This document shows positions 52,775-62,117 of a stretch of 64,000 bases of DNA, piece after piece. The notes beneath the pieces are model-generated. The model had not been told where the DNA came from. It saw only the letters and a list, made by a program, of their open reading frames with translations, and did no database searches. The position numbers and the translations under genes are program-made. Numbering within the stretch: the first letter of the stretch is position 1; the number at the start of each line of letters is the position of its first letter. Source of the stretch: Methanobacterium sp. Lineage in GTDB: Archaea; Methanobacteriota; Methanobacteria; Methanobacteriales; Methanobacteriaceae. The DNA is taken from contig JACWMK010000006.1 in the NCBI GenBank assembly GCA_015661405.1, positions 4,130 to 68,129 on the forward strand, given 5' to 3'.

Positions 52775-54343
52775 TTAAAATAAATAATGTAATTTTTTAT
52801 AAATATCTTCTTTATATTTAAATGCAGCTTCACCGATACAAACAACAGCAGGCACGTCACATTCCAATGCCTTTTCTAATCCACCCATTACTTGCTCCAA
52901 GTTAGCACCTAAAGTTCTTTTTTTAAACTCTTTGGGATTTTCAGGGGTTAACAAGATTTTTTCAGACATCATAGATTCCATAAGTTTATCTGCAACTTTT
53001 CGAGAGTAAAAAGAAGCAGGAATAATAAAATCCGCATTTTCTAAACATTTATTTAAAATGCAAATATCACCACTTTCACCTGATTCTGATGAAACAGTTA
53101 TAACAACTGCAATTCGTCCATGAATCTTACGCAATTCCCGGAGCACAGTTTCCACTCCTCCAGGGTTATGAGCATAATCTATTATAACTTCTTTTCCCTG
53201 AAAATTACCTATATAATCAAGCCGCCCAGGTATGCCTTTAAAGCTTTCCGCAACGGTTATAATATCATATATAGGTATATTAAAGAATTCTATCGCTGCT
53301 GTTATTGCACCTAAGATATTGTAAATATTATGAAGTCCCATAATTGACGTATGAACATTAAAAACATCTTCCGGTGTTTGTAATATGAAACCATCCTTAT
53401 CTATGTCTGTGGCAAGATAATCTGGCTGAAGCCTTTCCACTCCACATTCGCAGTGATAATAACCCATTCCAGATATAGTTTCCTTTAGGATGATTTCTCG
53501 TCCACAACAGCATAATTTTTTATTTTCAACTGTCTCTTTATAATCTACTCCAAATGTAATTATATGCCCAGCTGTATTAGATGAAAGATTATTAATTAAC
53601 CCAGTTATGGTTGGGTCATCTGCATTTATGATTAACATTTTATCTTTAAGATAATCCAAAAATTCACTTTTTATAGCAGCGTAACTGAGGAAATCTTGAT
53701 GATCTGGCATATGATCTGGAGTAATATTGGTTATTATACCGCATAATGGATCACAACGTTCTAACATAAATTTCAAATCTCCCGGAACACCGAAAGTCCC
53801 GGTTTCAAGAATAGCTACATCTCCCTGTAGTCGGCATTGTAATGGTGGTATATAATCAATATTCCCCTGTAATTCTTTGAAACCATGCTCCGTGGTGGTT
53901 ATTCCGGAGTAATTGCACATATGTTTCAATAAGGTGGTTGTGGTGGTTTTACCATTAGTGCCAGTTATGCAAAGCACTGGTTTATCCGGCTTGATCATTT
54001 TAAGTATATCATCAACTCCAAGGACTTCAGATCCACTACATATTACCTTTTTATAAAGATTAGAATCCTTGGATATGCTAGGTGGTAGAATTATATAATT
54101 TGATTCTTTAAAAAAATCTTTAGGATGCCCTGCAAGGTAAAGTGGTAAATCATAATCCCTTAAATTGTATTTGAATTTACATTGGGCTTCTGATTTATAA
54201 TCTGTACCTACAACTTTTAAATCATGATCAAGGAGTACACGAGCTATTAAGTTCCCAACCACCCCACAAACACCTATTACTCCATAAATGGGGGTACCTG
54301 ATTTTATTAAAGGTACAATATCATCTTTTTTATCGCTGCTCAT
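52775..54343 (-). CDS. Pseudomurein-cluster Mur ligase with cysteine-rich insertion
   Basis: The 522-residue ligase has an N-terminal Rossmann-like domain (GVIGVCGVVGNLIARVL near 21), the P-loop GTNGKTTTT at 128-136, NITPDHMPDH near 206 and the C-terminal domain with FKGIPGRLDYIG and DYAHNPGG. Between residues 278 and 300 it carries CCC and CEC, which would form a small zinc ribbon inside the ATPase domain. A ribbon at a similar place is known from bacterial MurT. It should add an amino acid to the pseudomurein peptide. Its ATG overlaps the stop of the upstream ligase (ATGA). Confidence 0.85.
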   Translation of the reverse strand: MSSDKKDDIVPLIKSGTPIYGVIGVCGVVGNLIARVLLDHDLKVVGTDYKSEAQCKFKYNLRDYDLPLYLAGHPKDFFKESNYIILPPSISKDSNLYKKVICSGSEVLGVDDILKMIKPDKPVLCITGTNGKTTTTTLLKHMCNYSGITTTEHGFKELQGNIDYIPPLQCRLQGDVAILETGTFGVPGDLKFMLERCDPLCGIITNITPDHMPDHQDFLSYAAIKSEFLDYLKDKMLIINADDPTITGLINNLSSNTAGHIITFGVDYKETVENKKLCCCGREIILKETISGMGYYHCECGVERLQPDYLATDIDKDGFILQTPEDVFNVHTSIMGLHNIYNILGAITAAIEFFNIPIYDIITVAESFKGIPGRLDYIGNFQGKEVIIDYAHNPGGVETVLRELRKIHGRIAVVITVSSESGESGDICILNKCLENADFIIPASFYSRKVADKLMESMMSEKILLTPENPKEFKKRTLGANLEQVMGGLEKALECDVPAVVCIGEAAFKYKEDIYKKLHYLF

Positions 54344-55758
54344 AATTTTCTACAACCATTCTCAAGGCCAAATTTCATTTTCTGTTTTAACTCATCATAA
54401 TTGGTTATAGCTCCCGGACCTACATGTAAAATAGTATCACCAGGCTTTGAATTCTTTATGGCAAGTTCTCCAGCAGTTATCATGTCTTTCACAGCAATTT
54501 TAATGCAGTTTGAATTATCAATACCTCTTAAAACTTCATGGGCTGCATCCATATCTACTAATCCCGTGGTTTCGTTATATCCACTGGAAATGACGATATC
54601 AGCAAATTCACCTACAATATTACCTATTTCGTATTTATCTCGGATAGTTGTAGTATCAGGATTATCAATTAAAACTATTAATTCTGATTTAGTAAACTGT
54701 TCTAAGGTGGAGACTAATCCTTCAGGTACAAAAGCAGCATCAAAATGAATTTCCCTTCCACAATAATTTCCCATATACTCTAAATGTCCCGGAATCCCTT
54801 TGAATTCTATTAAACCTTGTTTAATGATGTTTTCATTTAAACCATAAGTTAAAGCCACCGCTGCAGCTGCTATTGAATTTTCTAAATAATAACCCATTAA
54901 TTTAAAGTTTGATTCAAATATACCATGAATAATATTGTTTAATTCATAATCAATCCGGATCCTCTGATTTTTAAGGTAACCTGAAACGTCACATTCACAT
55001 TCATTAATTGTTTTAGTTTTCCGAGTGCAGTAATATATTACATCATCCCGTAAAGGTTCTAAATATTCTTTACAATTAGGAGTGGAAATTAAAGTTTCAC
55101 TAGAATCAGCTATAAAAAGCTTACGCTGAGCATATTTTTCAACTGATCCCTCGAATTCATCAAGATGATCTTTATAAATATTAGTGAGTACTCCGATTTT
55201 CAGTTTAACTTTTGACATTAATCTAGAAGTACCGTGAGGTAATTCAAATATTGCTATATCATTTTTTTTATGATAATCTTTGATTATTCCATCTATAATT
55301 ACTTCACTTAGGAGGTTACCATGACGTGATGAACACTTCCACACTTTATATCCCCCGCATTCAAATATTTGGGAGATAATATGAGTTGTGCTTGTTTTAC
55401 CTAAGGTCCCTGTAACTCCAATTATATCAATATTAATGATTTCATCGATTATATAAGATATATCCCTATGATTAATTAATTTCACTCCATTAAGAGTTAA
55501 AGATTTTCTTATTGATGAATCTACAGGTATAGTGGGGGATATATAAGCTGAATCAAAATATTTAACTTCTGGAGTAGAATTTGAGCCTAAATCTAATTCT
55601 ATTCCTTCATTCTTCATTTGAAGAAGAATTTTCTGAGTTTTTTTAGGGAATTCCTCCAGTTTTTTCTGATCAATGAGTAAAACTTGATGATCAATATAAT
55701 TCAATATCCTAGCTACGGGGCGCCCGGCGTTGCCGGCCCCTACTACTATACAATTCAT
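54340..55758 (-). CDS. Pseudomurein-cluster Mur ligase with altered P-loop
   Basis: The 472-residue ligase has an N-terminal nucleotide-binding domain (VGAGNAGRPVARIL near residue 6), the P-loop GTLGKTS at 117-123 where the usual form is GTNGKTT, TNIYKDHLDEF near 192, and the C-terminal EFKGIPGHLEYMG near 325. Cysteines 244, 254 and 256 sit where the partner ligase has its ribbon, so the metal site may be incomplete. It is probably an active ligase given full length, but the asparagine-to-leucine change is unusual. It overlaps the downstream ligase by four bases. Confidence 0.82.
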   Translation of the reverse strand: MNCIVVGAGNAGRPVARILNYIDHQVLLIDQKKLEEFPKKTQKILLQMKNEGIELDLGSNSTPEVKYFDSAYISPTIPVDSSIRKSLTLNGVKLINHRDISYIIDEIINIDIIGVTGTLGKTSTTHIISQIFECGGYKVWKCSSRHGNLLSEVIIDGIIKDYHKKNDIAIFELPHGTSRLMSKVKLKIGVLTNIYKDHLDEFEGSVEKYAQRKLFIADSSETLISTPNCKEYLEPLRDDVIYYCTRKTKTINECECDVSGYLKNQRIRIDYELNNIIHGIFESNFKLMGYYLENSIAAAAVALTYGLNENIIKQGLIEFKGIPGHLEYMGNYCGREIHFDAAFVPEGLVSTLEQFTKSELIVLIDNPDTTTIRDKYEIGNIVGEFADIVISSGYNETTGLVDMDAAHEVLRGIDNSNCIKIAVKDMITAGELAIKNSKPGDTILHVGPGAITNYDELKQKMKFGLENGCRKL

Positions 55759-56054
55759 ATTACATAAACTCCATTCATGAACGTTTTAGATAAATAATTT
55801 AATATTTAACTTATTTTATGTTATATCAAATAATAATTTTATTATAATTCCAATTGAATATTTTAGTTTTATAAATTTTTAAATCAATTATTTAAACACC
55901 AATTATTTTGAAAAATAATTAATTGATTTAAAATATAAATTTTTATAAAAAGAATAAAATTTCTATAATTTTTAATTAAAGAAATTTATTATTAGATTTC
56001 AAATAAATAAGTCATTATTTTACATAATTACTATGAGATAAATTATATTTTTTT

Positions 56055-57479
56055 TTAACATTCCTTAATCTTCTTTAAAACTTCTTTAGCAGGATCCATT
56101 CCCTGAGCACCGATTAACAAAATAGTATCATCATTTTTAGATGATTCAACAACATATTTTAATGCATCAAACAATTCTTCATAAAATATATAATTTAAAT
56201 CATTCTTATCAAGAGTTTCAATAAATACCCTTTTTTCAGAAGGTTGAACCAAATTAGCCTGATCCACCATCTCCACACTACTAGTAATTACCAAATGATG
56301 ATTAATACCCTTCAAACCCTCAACAATAGCTTCAGCATTTACTTGATTTATAGGTACACCACGAGAGCCGCGAATAGCCGATACAAGATATAAATCTCCA
56401 CTAGCCAACTCTGCAGCACTTTTTATAGTAACTCTTATACCATCAGGATTATGAGCAAAGTCATCAATTATAAGTGGACTTTCATATAGAACACTAAACC
56501 TTCGATTCAAGGCTTTATATGATGAAACAGCCTTCTTAATAATAACGGGATCAATTTTTAATGCCATAGCCACCCCCACAGCAGCTAAAGTGTTCTGAAT
56601 AAAATGAGGACTTATAAAAGGTAAATCATCTTTACTCATTATAAGTCTTCCCTCATGAAATATTCCATCATCTAAAAATTCTAACTCGGTTCCGGAGCCA
56701 TAAAACACCACTTCAGCAGAAGACGGGACTAAGTCACTCATACTCCTTATAAGAGGATCATCATGGTTTAAAATCACATTTTTTCCCTTAAATCCTTTAA
56801 GTGCACCTGATATTTCATTAAATGATTCTTCAATAGAATTCACTAGGCCAATGTGATCCAATGACACGTTAGTGAATACTAAAATCTCTGGATTAAGAGT
56901 AGAAGTCATGAGTTGGGCGTGATTTTTCATGATTCTATCCATCCATCCCTGTACTTCAGAAACCTCCACCACCATAGCATCTATCCTATACGGGAATTCT
57001 GCAATCTGTTTAGCCACCATAGGATCAATAAGGGTGTTAAATTCAGATTTAGAATCAGTATTGGTGTAAGTAGTGTAACCAGCCTCAAATAAAATGGTGT
57101 AGATCATATGGGTGGTGGTAGATTTACCATTAGTACCAGTCACCACTATACGTTTAGCATTATTTGAGTAGTTTTCAACTGACCATTTAAGGGCGAATGC
57201 ATTAGCTAATTCTATTTTATCACAGATTATTACAGGTAAACCAAGTAATTCAGCAGTTTTAATAGCATTTTCAGTAGGATTTTGAGTTATAATACATGAA
57301 ACACTTTTTTCGAATGCAATTTCAACACCAATTTCATCTATTCGATGTCTTATAACTACGTCACCTTTCTTTGAATCTTTCAAAATATTAAATATGCCAG
57401 TTATATGAATATTATCTCCAATGAGTACTCCATTAACATGATTCGCTAAATCAAGGGTGTTTAATTCTGTTTTACCCAT
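56055..57479 (-). CDS. Pseudomurein-cluster Mur ligase (MurE/MurF-like)
   Basis: The 474-residue ligase has a MurE/F-like N-terminal domain (GVLIGDNIHITGIFNILKDSK-type, about 14-34, split by length), P-loop VTGTNGKSTTTHM near 111, FTNVSLDHIGLVNS near 204, NRRFSVLYESPLIIDDFAHNPDG near 335-357 and the C-terminal domain. The DFAHNP motif is the usual MurE/F substrate region. It is eight bases downstream of the MraY-like gene and probably co-translated. It should add amino acids to the pseudomurein pentapeptide. Confidence 0.87.
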   Translation of the reverse strand: MGKTELNTLDLANHVNGVLIGDNIHITGIFNILKDSKKGDVVIRHRIDEIGVEIAFEKSVSCIITQNPTENAIKTAELLGLPVIICDKIELANAFALKWSVENYSNNAKRIVVTGTNGKSTTTHMIYTILFEAGYTTYTNTDSKSEFNTLIDPMVAKQIAEFPYRIDAMVVEVSEVQGWMDRIMKNHAQLMTSTLNPEILVFTNVSLDHIGLVNSIEESFNEISGALKGFKGKNVILNHDDPLIRSMSDLVPSSAEVVFYGSGTELEFLDDGIFHEGRLIMSKDDLPFISPHFIQNTLAAVGVAMALKIDPVIIKKAVSSYKALNRRFSVLYESPLIIDDFAHNPDGIRVTIKSAAELASGDLYLVSAIRGSRGVPINQVNAEAIVEGLKGINHHLVITSSVEMVDQANLVQPSEKRVFIETLDKNDLNYIFYEELFDALKYVVESSKNDDTILLIGAQGMDPAKEVLKKIKEC

Positions 57480-57486
57480 TCTCTAA

Positions 57487-58572
57487 TCACCGGAAGAAAT
57501 GGTAGAAATATAAGGCGAATAAACAAATTATTAAGGTAGCTAGCCAATAAGTGAGAACTATTTTACGTTCAGACCATCCTTTATGATTCAATGTATGATG
57601 TAATGGTTCCACTGCTAAATTTATAATTCCTGCTCGATGCATAAGACTGATTATAACTGAAATTATAGGCACCGCTAGCACCACCACTGCAAAAATAATT
57701 ACATCTCCCATTATGGCTGCAGCAGCATATAAACCTCCCAAAGCGAATGAACCAACATCACCCATAAATATAGATGCTGGTAGTCTATTCCAAACTAAGA
57801 ATCCGAAACAAACTCCTCCAATAGCCATGAAAACTATTGATGTATCCAATCGACCAGTTAGAATTGAGAATACTCCACAAGCTACTGAAGCCATTCCTAA
57901 TATTCCTGAAGCTAGACCATCCATTCCATCTATTAAATTAACAGCGTTAATAGATCCAACTACACCGAAAATAGTTATAGGGATAGCTAAAAATCCAACG
58001 TAAAAACCGCTTAAAGTGGTAGGTATTGCACCAGATACTACTAGAAATAGTGATATCATAATTTGGGCTAAAATTTTATTCTTATCTTTCAATTCACTCT
58101 TAATGGGAATTTCGCGGAGTATTTTTATTTTATTTTGATTTAAAAGTTCATCAAGCTGTTCCTTAGCTTTAGAAGTTATAATTCTTGCCTCATTACCCGG
58201 ATTTAAGTTTATCATTCCTATTTCAACTGGTTTAGAATAAATATTTTTAACTACTTTCTGAAATTCTTTGATTCTAAAGCCGAGTAGGTCGTCTAATAAT
58301 CCTATAATTGCAGCTACAACCATTAATCCGACTGTTAAAACTACGAGTTTATTTTGATAATATAAACTGAGTATTAATAACATTCCTAAAATTATTGCTA
58401 AACCACCCATTGTGGGTGTTCCTTTTTTGTGGCTGTGTTCTGATACTATGGGATTATCGGTGATATTAGCTTTTAACAATACTAATCTGATGTAAGGTGT
58501 GAAAAAAGCCACTGCTGCAAAAGCTATTATAAAAGGAATTATTGAGTTTAATAATCCCAAGTTAAGACTCAA
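57487..58572 (-). CDS. MraY-like phospho-glycopeptide transferase
   Basis: The 361-residue membrane enzyme has about ten helices and the MraY-family motifs: HKKGTPTMGGLAII near 48, GLLDDLLGF near 86, NAVNLIDGMDGLASG near 208, NRLPASIFMGDVGSFALGG near 258 and HHTLNHKGWSE near 326. It probably transfers the phospho-sugar-peptide to undecaprenyl phosphate in pseudomurein synthesis. A polar insertion of about 60 residues (105-165), rich in lysine and glutamate, is not found in bacterial MraY. The start is TTG at 58572 with GTGAT closely upstream. Confidence 0.87.
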   Translation of the reverse strand: MSLNLGLLNSIIPFIIAFAAVAFFTPYIRLVLLKANITDNPIVSEHSHKKGTPTMGGLAIILGMLLILSLYYQNKLVVLTVGLMVVAAIIGLLDDLLGFRIKEFQKVVKNIYSKPVEIGMINLNPGNEARIITSKAKEQLDELLNQNKIKILREIPIKSELKDKNKILAQIMISLFLVVSGAIPTTLSGFYVGFLAIPITIFGVVGSINAVNLIDGMDGLASGILGMASVACGVFSILTGRLDTSIVFMAIGGVCFGFLVWNRLPASIFMGDVGSFALGGLYAAAAIMGDVIIFAVVVLAVPIISVIISLMHRAGIINLAVEPLHHTLNHKGWSERKIVLTYWLATLIICLFALYFYHFFR

Positions 58573-58579
58573 TTAATCA

Positions 58580-59731
58580 CTACTCCATTATTTTAAGATT
58601 TTTCATAATTTCAAATGAATTAGTTGGATTTTCTGATCTAATTGTTATTCTACTTGCCTTATCAGGTCCATGAATTATCCATGGTTTATCTGAAGTAAAT
58701 ATGTGTTTTTTATGATTATTATTATTATTATTATTTAGTGAATGGTTTTGAATTAGATTATTTTGATTTAAAGATAATGACATTTCTAAGGCGTTGTAAT
58801 GTTCGATTTCTCTTTCAATTGTACGAGGTTTCCATTCGCCCATTGCCATGTTGACTAGTTGTTGCATAGGGTTTATATTTGATGAGCTGAAAGTCAAAAA
58901 CCTTGTACCACTAGGTCTAGTGTTCACCTCTAATGTATTTATTTCTTTTGTTTCTTCGTTAAATATAAATTCTATTTCAGTGGTTCCATTTGCATCTAGT
59001 TTATCAGTAATGTTTTTAGCTATCTTCATGATTTTAAGATTATTTAAATTCTCAAGTTTAGCTGGTGCAGTTCTGATTTTATTTAAGGGATGAGTTCCTT
59101 CTAAAGTTGTATCACCTTTGTATACACTCACTAGAGGTACAGACTTTTTTTCCCATCTTAATACTTCCACTGAGACTTCTGCTCCTTTTAAAAAGTCTTC
59201 CATCATTGCTTGAGAATATATTCCAAAATATGATTCAATATCTTCAGGTGATAAAGCAATTTTAACACCAACACCACCTTGACCTTCAGCCTGTTTTAGA
59301 ACTGTTGGAAATCTTAATTCATATTTGGAGATTTTATACTGTTTTTTAGAAATTTCAGTGGATTTTGGGGTTTTTATATTATTATTTATTAAAAAATTCT
59401 TTGTTTTTAATTTATTTACAGAAATTTCTGTAGCATTTATTCCTGAAGCAATAACTGGTAAATTATATTCTTTCTCAAGCTTCTCTTTCATTTTAGCTAT
59501 TTCGATTAGTGGTTTATCAATACCAATAAGGGGTACTACTGCATCAACATCTTCAGATAATGCTATATTCATGGGATGATCCATTCCCCTAGGAACAATA
59601 TGATATTTATCAGCTAACTTTAGATTTGGAGATTTAGGGTCAGATTCTGATAAAATAGTTGTAACTCCTCGGGATTTGGCATATAATGCCACTTCATCAA
59701 AGAGTCTTGCCCCGATAAATAAGATTTTCAT
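58580..59731 (-). CDS. CarB-like ATP-grasp ligase of the pseudomurein cluster
   Basis: The 383-residue protein looks like one half of CarB: KILFIGARLFDEVALYAKSRG near 2, DAVVPLIGIDKPL near 63, an ATP-grasp domain with LKQAEGQGGVGVKIAL near 146, and EVNTRPSGTRF near 268. Such an enzyme is part of the pseudomurein gene set known from comparative work; the reaction is unproven. The frame extends to a TTG at 59749, but ATG 59731 gives the family start. Residues about 319-340 form an asparagine-rich stretch (seven consecutive Asn) encoded by an AAT microsatellite. Confidence 0.8.
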   Translation of the reverse strand: MKILFIGARLFDEVALYAKSRGVTTILSESDPKSPNLKLADKYHIVPRGMDHPMNIALSEDVDAVVPLIGIDKPLIEIAKMKEKLEKEYNLPVIASGINATEISVNKLKTKNFLINNNIKTPKSTEISKKQYKISKYELRFPTVLKQAEGQGGVGVKIALSPEDIESYFGIYSQAMMEDFLKGAEVSVEVLRWEKKSVPLVSVYKGDTTLEGTHPLNKIRTAPAKLENLNNLKIMKIAKNITDKLDANGTTEIEFIFNEETKEINTLEVNTRPSGTRFLTFSSSNINPMQQLVNMAMGEWKPRTIEREIEHYNALEMSLSLNQNNLIQNHSLNNNNNNNHKKHIFTSDKPWIIHGPDKASRITIRSENPTNSFEIMKNLKIME

Positions 59732-59749
59732 AGAAATATAACAACTCAA

Positions 59750-60068
59750 CTTTTTTTTGATTGAAATAAATGAAGTTAAATATTATTATTTTATTTTTCT
59801 AAAATTTATATTCAAATTATAATATTAAATTAATTAAAATAATGGCAAATTTTAATTTTATTTTTTTTTAATAAATTAATATAAACAAATAAATTTTTTA
59901 TATTATTTTTAAAATCATATCTGGTTTTTTTTTAAATCTAAGGTATAATATTTTTGAAATAAACCAATTTTTTACAGAACAATGAAATTTTTATTTGAAA
60001 TTTTCATTTAATATAAAGCGGGATCACATTTTATTAATCTTTAAAGGTTTATAATTAGGTCACTAAGA
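59750..60068. other. Gene-free AT-rich region upstream of the pseudomurein cluster
   Basis: About 320 bases, very AT-rich with long A and T runs. It lies after hycI (minus) and should hold the promoter of the pseudomurein cluster. No coding frame, C/D sRNA or clear repeat is seen. Confidence 0.45.
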
Positions 60069-60554
60069 TCATTTATTTAGAATCTTCAAGAATATATCTA
60101 CTAAATATTCCATACTTTTTTTAATCTCTATTGATATATTACCCACTAATTCTAATTCTTTAGGTTGGATTCCAATAAGAATAATCTTTGCTTTAGTTGA
60201 ATGTTCAAGATACTTCACTAAAAATGAGAGAGGCATGGCATGTGTTGATAAATGATAACTGGCAATTTCAGTTCGATCTATAATTTTAATGTATCCCGCT
60301 TCTTTTTCCATATTAGCAGCGTCAATTAAAATGATTTCAGTTGGATTTTCCTTTTTAATAGCGCCAGTATAGTTTTCAGGGACAGTTCCCCCATCAAAAA
60401 CCATTATATTATTACTATCCTTGAATAATTTACTAAATCTCCTAGCTAATAGCGATCCTATGAAATCATCCCCTCTTAACTCATTCCCGATACCTAAAAT
60501 GACTAATTTATCACTGTTTTTAAGAAATTTCTTTAATTTCTGTTCTAATTGTAT
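60069..60554 (-). CDS. hycI: Hydrogenase maturation protease HycI, non-AUG start likely
   Basis: The protein (161 residues from ATA 60554) cuts the C-terminal tail of a hydrogenase large subunit after nickel is inserted. The motifs LGIGNELRGDD near residue 21 and DGGTVPENYTG near 55 (a metal-binding glutamate), HAMPLSFL near 90 and IGIQPKEL near 110 are typical of the family. The frame from the preceding stop (60557-60555) to the first ATG (60404) contains no ATG, GTG or TTG, and the ATG would remove the whole N-terminal domain. ATA 60554 lies five bases after GGTGG and gives the expected N-terminus. The first 35 bases overlap the methyltransferase gene. Confidence 0.87.
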   Translation of the reverse strand: MQLEQKLKKFLKNSDKLVILGIGNELRGDDFIGSLLARRFSKLFKDSNNIMVFDGGTVPENYTGAIKKENPTEIILIDAANMEKEAGYIKIIDRTEIASYHLSTHAMPLSFLVKYLEHSTKAKIILIGIQPKELELVGNISIEIKKSMEYLVDIFLKILNK

Positions 60555-61281
60555 TTAATCCACCGCCCATAATATAATTTAAATTAATCGTTATAGTATC
60601 ATGCTTTTTAACTCTTAATTCCTCTATTGGAATCAATAAAGGTGGATTTAACATAGGAGTTGGTCCACAAATTATATTAGATGTAATAAGTGTGAAAGTG
60701 GTGATTTTTACACCATTTAGACTCCCATCTCTACATATTTTAAACTGCAAATCAAAATCTACCTCAGGATTTATAGGTTTCTTGAAATCATATTTACTAT
60801 ATACTATTAATGGACCCAGGGTATGATGGCTAGGATTTTCGGTTTCTTCATAATATAAATGTTCTGCTTCCATATGAACTGGTTCAGCAATGTTAATTAC
60901 TCCTTGAGGAATGACAGTTCCATTTCTTTTGAGGTACTTTAGAACAGAATTAATTACTGGAACCTGTTCTTCATCTATAAGGGCAGTGTCTAACATTTCA
61001 CATATAATTAGATCAGCTTTCTCGGGGAATCGTATTTCACGAGCGTCGCCTTCTATAAAAGAAATATTTTTAAAACCATTTAGGTAGGATCTTGTTTTTT
61101 CAGCTACAATAGAATCCTTCTCCACAGCATAAATAAAATTAGCGTAAGGAGCAGCCCAAGTGCTGAGTATGCCTGAACCGGTTCCTATATCAAATACTAT
61201 ACCTTCAGATTTTTTTGTTATGGATTCATAAAATCCAGCTAATCTCTCGTAATCTGAAGTAAGATTATAATGATAGGACAT
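60520..61281 (-). CDS. PRMT-like SAM-dependent methyltransferase
   Basis: The 253-residue protein has SAM motifs: VFDIGTGSGILSTWAA near residue 30, VEKDSIVAEK near 55, SFIEGDARE near 75 and the PRMT-like double-E loop CEMLDTALIDEEQVPV near 94 (two glutamates). It resembles small archaeal arginine-methyltransferase-like proteins; substrate unknown. hycI overlaps its end, so both belong to one transcript, which suggests a link to hydrogenases. A TATA-like box at 61361-61370 offers its own promoter; the start codon lies within an inverted repeat. Confidence 0.8.
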   Translation of the reverse strand: MSYHYNLTSDYERLAGFYESITKKSEGIVFDIGTGSGILSTWAAPYANFIYAVEKDSIVAEKTRSYLNGFKNISFIEGDAREIRFPEKADLIICEMLDTALIDEEQVPVINSVLKYLKRNGTVIPQGVINIAEPVHMEAEHLYYEETENPSHHTLGPLIVYSKYDFKKPINPEVDFDLQFKICRDGSLNGVKITTFTLITSNIICGPTPMLNPPLLIPIEELRVKKHDTITINLNYIMGGGLNTIRTEIKEIS

Positions 61282-61361
61282 TTCTATTATTAACCCTTAT
61301 TTTTGAGTTTTATAAATTCATTAAAAAAAAAATTTTTGTATTACGTTGTCCTATCATTATA
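61266..61361. repeat. 15-bp perfect inverted repeat across the methyltransferase start codon
   Basis: TATAATGATAGGACA at 61266-61280 is the exact reverse complement of TGTCCTATCATTATA at 61347-61361, with 66 bases between. The first arm includes the start codon and the first codons of the methyltransferase; the second lies beside its TATA-like box. In a transcript that runs through from nikR both arms could pair and hide the start. Confidence 0.8.
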
Positions 61362-61378
61362 TAAATTAATTAGTTTTC

Positions 61379-61798
<420 letters not shown>

Positions 61799-62117
61799 AT
61801 TTTATTCTCTCCTTCACTTTTTATTATTATGATAATACAAATTTCGAATATATAAAGTTTGTTATCAGAACACAATATTGTTGAACGTGAACAATATGGT
61901 TAATATTTTGTAGTATATAAAATAGATATTTTATTATTATAATACTATTTTATTATATTTTTAGTATTTATAGCTTATCTAACATATTTAATCATTTAAA
62001 ATAATAAAGAATATATTAATAAAATTAAAAGTCCTTATATTTATATATAATTCTAATTTTTAAAATAAAAAAAAATCACATTTTATTATATAATTTATTA
62101 TGATGGAGATGATTACC
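61799..62117. other. Divergent region between nikR and the CBS gene
   Basis: About 320 AT-rich bases. It contains the nikR TATA (minus, near 61843-61855), the palindrome 61875-61897 and a plus-strand TATA-like TTTATATATAA near 62040-62050 for the CBS gene. No gene is seen. Confidence 0.5.
61875..61897. promoter_or_regulatory. Palindrome upstream of nikR, candidate operator
   Basis: ATATTGTT, seven-base spacer GAACGTG, AACAATAT. It lies about 80 bases before the nikR start, just upstream of its TATA box. Self-control by NikR is inferred from position only. Confidence 0.5.

Noticed and set aside
52775..59731. Peptidoglycan rather than pseudomurein synthesis cluster acquired from bacteria
   Set aside because: The ligases and MraY-like protein match the archaeal set with a CarB-like ATP-grasp enzyme, codon and base composition match the neighbours, and no MurA/MurB-type gene for muramic acid is present.
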